A stretch of DNA of 64,000 bases from Arthrobacter sp. MYb227 (lineage in GTDB: Bacteria; Actinomycetota; Actinomycetes; Actinomycetales; Micrococcaceae). The position numbers were made by a program, and so were the translations under genes. Below, one piece after another: positions 1 through 6,971 of the stretch (its first letter is position 1; every line of letters starts with the position of its first letter). The stretch covers positions 1 through 64,000 of the forward strand of contig NZ_PCPT01000015.1 of assembly GCF_002975435.1 (NCBI RefSeq), given 5' to 3'. The notes under the pieces are model-generated. The model worked only from the letters and a program-made list of their open reading frames with translations. It made no database searches and was not told the origin of the DNA.

Positions 1-110
1 TCACCAGCGAGCTAGATGACTACATCCACTGGTATAACTATGAGCGAATCTCATTAACGCTGCAGTGCCTGAGCCCCATGGAATATCGGGCTCAGGCACT
101 CGCGGCATAG
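1..110 (+). CDS. IS3-family transposase, C-terminal end (partial)
   Basis: Frame 3 encodes the last 35 residues of an rve-type integrase domain. It contains the DYIHWYNYERI stretch and the LSPMEYR motif, which in IS3-family OrfB follows the last catalytic Glu. The stop is the tag at 108-110. The protein would cut and join IS ends. Only the C-terminus is visible, so subgroup and activity cannot be assigned. The call rests on the recognisable Y-x-x-x-R-x-L...LSPxEYR pattern. Confidence 0.8.
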   Translation, partial: TSELDDYIHWYNYERISLTLQCLSPMEYRAQALAA

Positions 111-125
111 ACTCTTACTTACCGA

Positions 126-149
126 GTCCAACTTTCGGGGTCCAGTTCA
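126..149 (+). repeat. IS3-type right terminal inverted repeat
   Basis: The segment begins gtccaactttcggggtcc and ends ...gttca, matching the usual IS3-family right end (GTCCAACTTT...GGGG...TTCA, ending in CA). It lies 16-39 bases after the transposase stop, the normal spacing. The partner repeat is outside the window. Confidence 0.65.
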
Positions 150-685
150 TTGAGCCTCAAGGACACCACCCCACGTTCTGCCCGAATCGCCACACCAAAA
201 TTACCCGCTAGGTAAACACTTCTGCCCGCTTGGTTTCACCCCAACTAACCGTATGGCTAGTCTTTTGATTCATCAGTCCGCTCTTTACCGAACTGGCCCA
301 AAACGGCTCAATCTCTCGCGTAAGCTCCATACTTAGTGGCCAAGCCTTGGACATCAGCACCCCCCTAGCTGACATCCAAGGCTTACGCCACGCAAGGCCT
401 GCAGCCGAAATATTCACAGGAAACCCCTTTCCTTGAAGCGGCACAGTTTCGTGGGGCCATGGGGGGGTCTCGCACAACCGGTGTATAACACTCGCACCTT
501 CGTTGCGTGGCCTTGCTACCCCTTTTACGTACCTAACTTGTTGGTTGGGTCAATGCTGGGGAATTACTCCACGATCATAGGGTCCTTGCACAGCAGCGGG
601 GCCGATTCGCCGTCCCTGATTAGAAACATTGGGAAGGTAATTTGAATATGAGTCTTGAGAAAAACATGAGGGTCGTGGCCAGTAC
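150..685. other. Region without a confident gene between IS end and globin operon
   Basis: An open frame on the minus strand (208-477, 89 codons) has a Trp-rich sequence with no family I recognise. It could be a remnant of a gene disrupted by the IS. A 70-codon plus-strand frame (433-645) overlaps it and looks spurious. The promoter of the globin operon must lie in 480-685. I could not identify a convincing NsrR box or a clear -35/-10 pair. Confidence 0.4.
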
Positions 686-1852
686 ATGAACGTTGACGAA
701 CTAAAACGTACGTGGGCCTTGGTTGCCGCACAAGGCGATGATGCTCCCCTCTTCTTCTACTCGCACCTATTCCTCACCCGCCCGGAATTACGTGAGATGT
801 TCCCCGTGTCCATGTCCGCCCAGCGTGACAAGCTCTTCGGTGCGCTGGGGCACATCGTGAGTAATGTGGACAAGCTTGGCACAGTCACCGGCTACATTCA
901 GTCTTTGGGCAGCGATCACCGTCGCTTTGACGTACACCCGGAACACTATTCCTATGTTGGTGCTTCGCTACTTGCGACCCTTTCCCACTACTTAAAAGAT
1001 GAGTGGACCGACTCCGTTGCAGCCGATTGGGCGGCAGCCTACGGCACCATTTCTAGCGTGATGGTCATTGCCGCCGAAGACGCGGCAGAAGAGACACCCG
1101 CTTGGTGGGACGCCGAGATAATTTCCGCCGATCGACGCAGCATTGATATTGCCGTCATTCAGCTCCGCCTCAAAGAGCCCATGAATTATGTCCCCGGTCA
1201 ATCAATGGCCATGGAAATGGGTAAACTCCCACGCCTGTGGCGTTATGTCACCCCCGCCAATGCGCCGCGCGATGACAACACCATGGAATTACATATTCAG
1301 TTGGTACCAGGTGGCCAGTTCAGTAGCACCGCGGTACGCAAGCTGACCGCAGGAGATTCACTGCGCTTTGGTGCGCCAGTTGGCGAACAACTTACCCTCC
1401 CACCGACTGGCAAGGACCTACTGATGGTGGCTGGCGGAACCGGGTTGGCCCCACTTGCGGCAATCTTGGATCAAGTCCGCTCCGAATGGGAAACCACCGG
1501 AGCCGGCCGAAAGGTCGATCTTTTCCACGGTGCCCGGCTCCCCTGGAACCTCTATGAGCAGCAAAAACTGAGCGTGCTCGCCCAAGAGCCTTGGTTCGAT
1601 TACCACCCGGTCGTTTCCGATGACCCCACGTACCCGGGCCTAAAGGGCTATGTGGGAACCGCCGCAGCAAACCACCAATCATGGGACGGATACCAGGGCC
1701 TCGTCTGTGGTTCCCCGATCATGGTGTCCCACGCGGTAAATGAACTTCAAGCCGCAGGAATGACCCCCAACAACATTAGTTACGAGAACTTCTCCACCGC
1801 AGATGGTCTCCCCACCCTAGGCTCGACAACAGAATCAGGTGACATCTCATGA
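686..1852 (+). CDS. Type II-like flavohemoglobin (globin + FAD/NAD reductase)
   Basis: A 388-residue protein with an N-terminal globin domain (about 1-135) and a ferredoxin-reductase-like domain (about 150-380). Tyr B10 is seen in FFYSHLF and the proximal His in LGSDHRRFDVHPEHY. The NAD-binding motif GGTGLAPLAA and a CGSP motif are present. The FAD motif is RYVT instead of the classical RxYS, and the C-terminus reads SYENF where type I enzymes have YEVFG. Such differences are known from actinobacterial type II flavohemoglobins (Mycobacterium Rv0385), which differ from NO dioxygenases in activity. It is the first gene of an overlapping operon, sharing ATGA with the next gene. Function is probably redox or stress related, in the cytosol; the substrate is unknown. 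Confidence 0.8.
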   Translation: MNVDELKRTWALVAAQGDDAPLFFYSHLFLTRPELREMFPVSMSAQRDKLFGALGHIVSNVDKLGTVTGYIQSLGSDHRRFDVHPEHYSYVGASLLATLSHYLKDEWTDSVAADWAAAYGTISSVMVIAAEDAAEETPAWWDAEIISADRRSIDIAVIQLRLKEPMNYVPGQSMAMEMGKLPRLWRYVTPANAPRDDNTMELHIQLVPGGQFSSTAVRKLTAGDSLRFGAPVGEQLTLPPTGKDLLMVAGGTGLAPLAAILDQVRSEWETTGAGRKVDLFHGARLPWNLYEQQKLSVLAQEPWFDYHPVVSDDPTYPGLKGYVGTAAANHQSWDGYQGLVCGSPIMVSHAVNELQAAGMTPNNISYENFSTADGLPTLGSTTESGDIS

Positions 1853-2475
1853 CCACTCCCTCCACAGATAATCTGGAGCGACGTTCGCTCACCCCGGATG
1901 ACATTCGCCATGTTGATCTGCCGGTGGTCCCACACAATGGCTATGATGCTTTGACCGCCCGCCATTGGCTAGTGGCAGCCGGAGATGAATTGGCCATTGC
2001 TCACACGGAAATCAAGAAGCTGAAGGCCGATCTTGTCGCCTGCAAGCAATCGGCAACCCCTGATATCAATGCCGAGACGGTTAACCTGCTCAGCCGCGCA
2101 CAGATCATTGCCGATAAACACATTAGCGATGCCGAGCTGTACGCCTACGATCTGATTGATTCGGCCCGTAAGCAGTACACCGAGATTCTGCAAAAGGCAC
2201 AGACACATGTTGCCTCGGCAAACGCCGCGCCCGCTGCCGCGCAGAAGGACTCGCAAACCACCGAGGCTAAGGCCACACCGCAGGCCAACGCTCCAGCACC
2301 GGCTAGCTCCATTGAATACAGCAGCCCGATCCCCCAGGTCGAGTATGTCCGCACCTACACCAAGGTCGTCCAGGTTCAGTTGCGTGCTGTCATCGATGCC
2401 CTCGTTGAGCAGATCGATCAGCTCGGTGAAGTCCCTGGCTCCGCACTCCAGGTGCCTGCGCAGGTGTCCAAGTAA
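1849..2475 (+). CDS. DivIVA-like coiled-coil protein
   Basis: A 208-residue protein. Residues about 10-55 contain RRSLTPDDIRHVDLP, a pattern like the DivIVA/Wag31 N-terminal membrane-binding region. Heptad-rich helices follow (AQIIADKHISDAELYAYDLI), then an Ala/Pro-rich linker and a short C-terminal helix. DivIVA proteins bind curved membrane at poles and septa and organise partners. The start overlaps the upstream globin gene by four bases (ATGA) and its stop overlaps the downstream hmp start (TAATG), so the three products are probably made together. Being sandwiched between two flavohemoglobins suggests a scaffolding or localisation role, which is inference. It is too short and divergent to be the main DivIVA of the cell. 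Confidence 0.65.
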   Translation: MTTPSTDNLERRSLTPDDIRHVDLPVVPHNGYDALTARHWLVAAGDELAIAHTEIKKLKADLVACKQSATPDINAETVNLLSRAQIIADKHISDAELYAYDLIDSARKQYTEILQKAQTHVASANAAPAAAQKDSQTTEAKATPQANAPAPASSIEYSSPIPQVEYVRTYTKVVQVQLRAVIDALVEQIDQLGEVPGSALQVPAQVSK

Positions 2476-3674
2476 TGCTCTCTGCAGCAGCTACCCCCAC
2501 CATTGTGGCAACGCTTCCCGTGGTTGGGGCAAATATAGGCGAAATCACCCAGCGTTTCTACAAGCATCTCTTTGAGGCGCACCCGCAGCTACTCGATGGG
2601 GTTTTTAACCGTTCCAACCAGCAACAGGGACATCAGGCTCAGGCCTTGGCCGGCTCAGTTGCAGCTTTTGCTACGATGCTGATCAGTAATCCGGGGCAGC
2701 TCCCCGAAGCTCTGCTTTCACGCATTAGCCATAAGCATGCTTCCTTGGGTATCAGCGCCGACCAATACGAGGTAGTACACGAACACCTATTTTGGGCCAT
2801 CGCGGATGTGCTCGGTGAAGCAGTAACTCCCGAGGTCGCTTCGGCGTGGGACGAGGTCTATTGGTTAATGGCCAATACGCTGATCAACCTGGAACGTGGC
2901 CTCTACGCAGTAGCCGGGCGCGAGTCGGGTGCCGTCTGGGACTCGTGGACGGTAGTTCAAAAGATTACCGAAAACACCGATACGCTCAGCTTTGTTGTGG
3001 CACGCACCGACGGCAGCCCGGCATCGATCTCATGGCCGGGCCAATACGTAAGCGTTCAGGTTCAGATGGCTGATGGGGCCTCCCAACCGCGTCAATACAG
3101 TCTGACTCGTGCGCATGACGGAATCCATCGGGTGTTCACTGTCAAACGTGTGCAGCAATCCGGGGAACCCCTTGGTGAAGTATCAAACCGACTACATGAC
3201 ACGGTTAGCGTTGGAGACCAGCTCACCATTTCCGAGCCATTTGGAGATGTGGTTCTTGAACCCAGTTCACGCCCGGTGGTGCTGGCCAGTGCCGGAATCG
3301 GTGTTGCTCCCATGGCCGGCATGATTTCCCACTTGGCTCGCGAAAAGTCGTCACGTCAGGTTCATTTCCTGCATGCTGATTTCTCGCCCACGTCATTCGC
3401 TCTGCGGGAACAGGTAGAAGCGGATCTGTTGAAGATCGAGACTGCACAGTGTCAGTACTGGTTTGAGGAGCCGGGAACGGATACTCAAACAGTGCGCGGT
3501 GGCTATATGGTATTTGATTCCATAGAGCTTCCGGCCGATGCCGATTACTATCTGTGTGGCCCCTTGGCCTTCATGCAGTCGGTGCGTGGTCAGTTACTTG
3601 AACGCGGGGTGCCACCCCGTGCCATACGTTATGAGGTCTTCGGACCTGATTTGTGGCAGGCCGATTTCGCTTAG
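2475..3674 (+). CDS. hmp: Flavohemoglobin, nitric oxide dioxygenase
   Basis: A 399-residue protein of the usual Hmp length. The globin domain (1-140) has Tyr B10 in RFYKHLF and the proximal His in RISHKHASLG. The FAD domain (about 150-255) has the classical RQYSLTRA motif. The NAD domain has AGIGVAPMAG, YLCGPLAFM and the C-terminal YEVFGPDLW. Hmp oxidises NO to nitrate using O2 and NAD(P)H. It is the third gene of a tightly overlapping operon (TAATG overlap) and is followed by a strong terminator. No NsrR box was recognised upstream of the operon. Confidence 0.92.
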   Translation: MLSAAATPTIVATLPVVGANIGEITQRFYKHLFEAHPQLLDGVFNRSNQQQGHQAQALAGSVAAFATMLISNPGQLPEALLSRISHKHASLGISADQYEVVHEHLFWAIADVLGEAVTPEVASAWDEVYWLMANTLINLERGLYAVAGRESGAVWDSWTVVQKITENTDTLSFVVARTDGSPASISWPGQYVSVQVQMADGASQPRQYSLTRAHDGIHRVFTVKRVQQSGEPLGEVSNRLHDTVSVGDQLTISEPFGDVVLEPSSRPVVLASAGIGVAPMAGMISHLAREKSSRQVHFLHADFSPTSFALREQVEADLLKIETAQCQYWFEEPGTDTQTVRGGYMVFDSIELPADADYYLCGPLAFMQSVRGQLLERGVPPRAIRYEVFGPDLWQADFA

Positions 3675-3684
3675 AACGCGTTTC

Positions 3685-3734
3685 AAGGGTGCTGTTGGAT
3701 GAGAAATACTTTCTCATCCAACAGCACCCTTTTT
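3685..3734 (+). terminator. Bidirectional intrinsic terminator after hmp
   Basis: A perfect 22-bp stem (3685-3706 with 3710-3731, starting aagggtgctg) with a 3-base loop, followed by a T run. It separates the globin operon from the convergent decarboxylase gene. Confidence 0.9.
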
Positions 3735-3751
3735 AGGTTTGTTCTGGGAAC

Positions 3752-5410
3752 TTAGTGCCCCTTGAAGGCTTCTGCGAGCCACCACGCGCCACCATCAGAG
3801 GCGATCTTCGCATCAATGACCAGTGGCGTGCTTGGGTCCGACTCTAGCCATTCCCCCACAGCGTCAATATCTGCCAGCGAACGCACGGTGATTCCTTCGG
3901 CTCCAAACCCGCGACCGATCGCCGCAAAATCTGTGTCGGGGAATTCCACGGAACTCATATCGGTACCCGGGTTAGCCACACCAAAGTGGTGCACTTCGGC
4001 CCCATAGGCAGCATCGTTGTAGACGATGCAGACAAGCGGCAGCTTGAGGCGTACCGCCGTATCCAGTTCGGCGATTGCCATATGGAACCCGCCGTCTCCT
4101 GTCCCCAATACCGGCATGCGTCCGGACTGGGCCAGAGCCGCACCAATGGCGGTAGACAATCCCAAGCCAATGGATTGGAAGGCTTGGGTAAAGCAGAATC
4201 CGAATTCATCGGGTACAGAGAGAAACTGGCTGGGATACCCCATGAAATTGCCCGAATCGACACTGACAATCCGCTCGGCAGGCAGTAGCTCATCTAAGCG
4301 CTTGGTAAGCGTTCGCGGGTCGATAAAGTTTCCGTCGGACAGATCCTGGTATTCGACCTGACTCCAGTCAATCGCTTCCTTGAGGCGTGCGGCGACGGCA
4401 GTGCTTCGATAGCCCTCACGTGCTTGCAGGTTTCCCGCAACTAATACCTCGAGAACATCCGCCGCGCATTGCGCCGAGTCCCCAACAAGGCCCAAATCAA
4501 TGGGTCGGTTGGCGCCAAGTGCGAGTTCTTCGAGGTCGATCTGGACTACCTTGGTAGTGCTGCCAATCAAGTGACCATGACGCATGGTCCACATGTTTAG
4601 TGCACAACCAAAACCGACAATGAGATCCGCCTCGGTGATCAATTCGGCTGCCAACGGCGAGGAGAACCCGCCGGAGATACCAAGATTGAACTCATCCTCA
4701 TTAAACAATCCCTTGGCCACTGCGGAGGTTGCCACCAACGCGCCGGTGTGCCGTGCGAGGGCCAAAATTTCATCTCGGGCTCCTCGTCCACCGCGCCCTG
4801 CAATAAACACCGGGCGTTGGGCACCTGCCACAAGGTCAGCAAACGCCTGTACCGAAGCTCGCGAAGGTCTGATAGGTTCCAGCGCGGCAATCTCGACTGA
4901 GACAGTTTGCTGATCCGCTGTGACTTCTTGAGCTTGGACGTTCAGCGGTAAATTCAGCACCACGGTGCGCCGGTCATTCACTGCACGGCGATAGGCTCGC
5001 ATGGTATCTGCCACTGCCGTGGCAGCCGAATGCACGCGTTCAGCGATCGCATAAACCGAGGCGGCAAAGCCATCCTGGTCCATGGCAAAGTTTGAATACA
5101 CCGCGCTAGGTGCCGCCTCGGCGGCAAGCACGATCATGGGGGTGCGAGATTTTGCTGCTTCACCAATGCCCGTTGCCGCGTTGGTCAATCCACAGCCCTG
5201 ATGCACGGAGAGCAAGGCAACCTGACCACTGGAGCGGGAGTAAGCATCGGCCATGGTCGCGGCCCCGCCCTCATGCCTGGCCGCGGTATAGGGAACGCCC
5301 CGAGCGATGAGCGCGTTGGTGATTGCAAAGTTTCCGGATCCCACCACGCCAAAGCAATGCCCAACCCCCAGCTCGGCGAGGGTCTTTCCCACTAATTCTG
5401 CAACATTCAT
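3752..5410 (-). CDS. ThDP-dependent decarboxylase (acetolactate synthase / benzoylformate decarboxylase superfamily)
   Basis: A 552-residue protein with the three-domain layout of ThDP enzymes. The N-terminal Pyr domain carries the activating Glu in AARHEGGAATMADAYSR (about residue 46). The middle domain contains FIAGRGGRGARDE. The C-terminal PP domain carries the metal/ThDP motif GTGDGGFHMA...IVYND. It starts two bases after the stop of the cyclase gene, so translation is probably coupled. The family includes acetolactate synthase, benzoylformate decarboxylase and sulfopyruvate decarboxylase; sequence alone does not fix the substrate. With a ring-opening hydrolase upstream and an aromatic-acid importer nearby, an aryl-2-oxoacid such as isatinate is a reasonable inferred substrate. 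Confidence 0.8.
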   Translation of the reverse strand: MNVAELVGKTLAELGVGHCFGVVGSGNFAITNALIARGVPYTAARHEGGAATMADAYSRSSGQVALLSVHQGCGLTNAATGIGEAAKSRTPMIVLAAEAAPSAVYSNFAMDQDGFAASVYAIAERVHSAATAVADTMRAYRRAVNDRRTVVLNLPLNVQAQEVTADQQTVSVEIAALEPIRPSRASVQAFADLVAGAQRPVFIAGRGGRGARDEILALARHTGALVATSAVAKGLFNEDEFNLGISGGFSSPLAAELITEADLIVGFGCALNMWTMRHGHLIGSTTKVVQIDLEELALGANRPIDLGLVGDSAQCAADVLEVLVAGNLQAREGYRSTAVAARLKEAIDWSQVEYQDLSDGNFIDPRTLTKRLDELLPAERIVSVDSGNFMGYPSQFLSVPDEFGFCFTQAFQSIGLGLSTAIGAALAQSGRMPVLGTGDGGFHMAIAELDTAVRLKLPLVCIVYNDAAYGAEVHHFGVANPGTDMSSVEFPDTDFAAIGRGFGAEGITVRSLADIDAVGEWLESDPSTPLVIDAKIASDGGAWWLAEAFKGH

Positions 5411-5412
5411 AT

Positions 5413-6189
5413 TTAGTTCTTCCCGACCATTGCTAGCACGCGTGTTGGGGCTCCGGTCCCGCCCACGACAGGCAGTGGAGCCACCACGATTAGGGCGCCG
5501 TGTGCAGGAAGCTTGCCCAAGTTTTTCAGCGAAGTGATCCCGTATTTATCGGCACCCAGTAGGAAGTAGTGCATGGGGAAGGGCGGTTCGAGTACCGCCG
5601 CGTTACCCGCATCAATACCCACGGTTTCCACGCCAATACCCGAGATCGCAAGTTCCTCCGCAATCCATTTGGCGCATTCTGCGGTAAATCCGGGAGTATG
5701 AGACCCGTTTTCATCAAGGTTCAAAAACGCCTGCTTATCGTGCCCGTATTGCTCCCAGCCGGTACGGAAGAGCAACCAGGAGTTGGCAGGGAAAGGACCA
5801 TGTTCTTCCTGCCATGCCACTAGGTGTTCCACATCAATTAGGAAGTCCGGGTCGGTTTCAGTCTGGGCAGTAAAGTCAAGCACTACTGCCGGACCAATCA
5901 GTCGCTCAGGAGCAATTTGAGAGACGTCTTTGCCGTCCTTCCCTGAGATCCAGTGGATGGGGGCATCAATGTGTGTGCCAATGTGTTCGCCGGTGTGGAT
6001 GTTGTGGTGTTTCCAAAATGGGCCCGGCTCGTTGTAGGCAGAGACCTCTTCAATGCTGAAATCAATCAGATTAGAGAAAGGATCTGGCAATACCAAGGTT
6101 GGGGTGTCAGCGGATAGCGGTGCGGTTAGGTCTACAATTTCTACACTACCGGTAGCCAACGCCGCAAGAATTTCGGGAACGGCACTCAC
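5413..6189 (-). CDS. Cyclase family metal-dependent hydrolase (isatin hydrolase / kynurenine formamidase-like)
   Basis: With a GTG start at 6189 preceded by GGAG at 6 bases, the protein has 258 residues, normal for the family. It begins near VEIVDLTAPLSADTPT and carries the metal motif HTGEHIGTHIDAPIHW (HxGTHxDxPxH). It has a second conserved block around TVGIDAGNAA and PMHYFLLGA. The frame is open upstream to an ATG at 6327, but that extension is unlike the family and contains an inverted repeat, so I prefer 6189. Members hydrolyse cyclic amides or formamides, for example isatin to isatinate. It is the first gene of a pair with the ThDP enzyme. Confidence 0.78.
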   Translation of the reverse strand: MSAVPEILAALATGSVEIVDLTAPLSADTPTLVLPDPFSNLIDFSIEEVSAYNEPGPFWKHHNIHTGEHIGTHIDAPIHWISGKDGKDVSQIAPERLIGPAVVLDFTAQTETDPDFLIDVEHLVAWQEEHGPFPANSWLLFRTGWEQYGHDKQAFLNLDENGSHTPGFTAECAKWIAEELAISGIGVETVGIDAGNAAVLEPPFPMHYFLLGADKYGITSLKNLGKLPAHGALIVVAPLPVVGGTGAPTRVLAMVGKN

Positions 6190-6212
6190 ATGAACTCCAA
6201 TGTTTGAGGTTG

Positions 6213-6235
6213 AACCGGTGACAGCCGCACCGGTT
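6213..6235. promoter_or_regulatory. Candidate operator upstream of the cyclase gene
   Basis: A perfect inverted repeat with 8-bp arms aaccggtg / caccggtt separated by 7 bases, 24 bases upstream of the preferred GTG start. It could bind a dimeric regulator of the catabolic pair. A hairpin in the transcript is an alternative. Confidence 0.4.
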
Positions 6236-6357
6236 TGAGACAAATCTTTGAATCGGTGTCGAAGGTGATCACACCAAGTTCTGGCAAACCTACCAGCACC
6301 AATAGCCCCTTGATAAATGCTTCTCACCTAGCGGTTCACGGGATGATCGGTTGCTTG

Positions 6358-6864
6358 TTAGCGTGTAGCAATCACTTCAGAGGCCGGAGCCTCTAGTGCG
6401 GCCCGGAGCTCTTCGGACCAAGGGGCAGAGCTTTCGTAACCTACTGGAACGCAAACGGTCACAAATTTTCCCTCCGCGGCCAGCATTCCCTGCCGTTTTT
6501 CATGCGAGTGCCCCCAAACTTTGAAAGAAAATTCCATAGAAGAAGTTCCAATATGGGTCAGGATGAGCGCTGTGCTTACGGTTTGTCCGAAGAAAAGTTT
6601 GGAACGGTAGTCAATTTCGTGTCGCACCCGTGGTGCAATCCCAAAGTATTGATAGTGGCCCAGCTCGCGAAATAACTTGGCTTCAGCCGCCTCAACAAAG
6701 CGCATAATTACCGAGTTATGGTGGTGCCCCGCAGCATCAGTATCGGCCCATTCAATGGTGCGTTGTAGCTGAGTTCCGATAATTCCCGTAGATAAGAATC
6801 CCGTAATATTGAGCTGATCTGGGCACTTTTCAAGACTCGAACTTTTGAATGCATTTTTGACCAT
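6358..6864 (-). CDS. Hot-dog thioesterase (4-hydroxybenzoyl-CoA thioesterase-like)
   Basis: A 168-residue single hot-dog domain protein. The segment IEWADTDAAGHHHNSVIMRF contains the Asp that is catalytic in 4-hydroxybenzoyl-CoA thioesterase, followed by the long central helix. A typical beta-sheet core follows (HEIDYRSKLFFGQTVSTALI). It would hydrolyse an acyl- or aroyl-CoA in the cytosol. It is divergent from the aromatic-acid MFS gene and on the same strand as the cyclase and decarboxylase, about 170 bases upstream of them. The first 30 residues are not conserved in the family, so the true start is uncertain. Confidence 0.7.
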   Translation of the reverse strand: MVKNAFKSSSLEKCPDQLNITGFLSTGIIGTQLQRTIEWADTDAAGHHHNSVIMRFVEAAEAKLFRELGHYQYFGIAPRVRHEIDYRSKLFFGQTVSTALILTHIGTSSMEFSFKVWGHSHEKRQGMLAAEGKFVTVCVPVGYESSAPWSEELRAALEAPASEVIATR

Positions 6865-6888
6865 CGTTAAATAATCACCATCTAGCTA

Positions 6889-6918
6889 TTGTTACGGACG
6901 TCACTTTAGCGCCATACT
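6889..6918 (+). promoter_or_regulatory. Putative promoter of the MFS symporter gene
   Basis: A -35-like ttgtta (6889-6894) and a -10-like catact (6913-6918) are separated by 18 bases, about 55 bases upstream of the GTG start. It lies in the divergent intergenic region shared with the thioesterase gene. Pattern match only. Confidence 0.35.
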
Positions 6919-6971
6919 ACTAGAGATCGATGCAACGCCCTATACCTTCCCTTCCACACAAGGAGAACCAC

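Larger units (their letters stand above)
1..149 (+). mobile_element. Right end of an IS3-family insertion sequence (cut by window edge)
   Basis: The window opens inside the transposase and about 40 bases after its stop shows a typical IS3-family terminal repeat. The left end, the frameshifting orfA/orfB region and the target duplication lie outside the window, so whether the element is intact cannot be judged. Confidence 0.8.

Noticed and set aside
433-645. 70-codon plus-strand frame before the globin operon
   Set aside because: No ribosome-binding site, overlaps another open frame on the opposite strand, and no family resemblance.
6190-6327. N-terminal extension of the cyclase protein
   Set aside because: The extension is unlike the family, whose members start near the VDLT segment, and it includes a perfect inverted repeat; GTG 6189 has a good ribosome-binding site.
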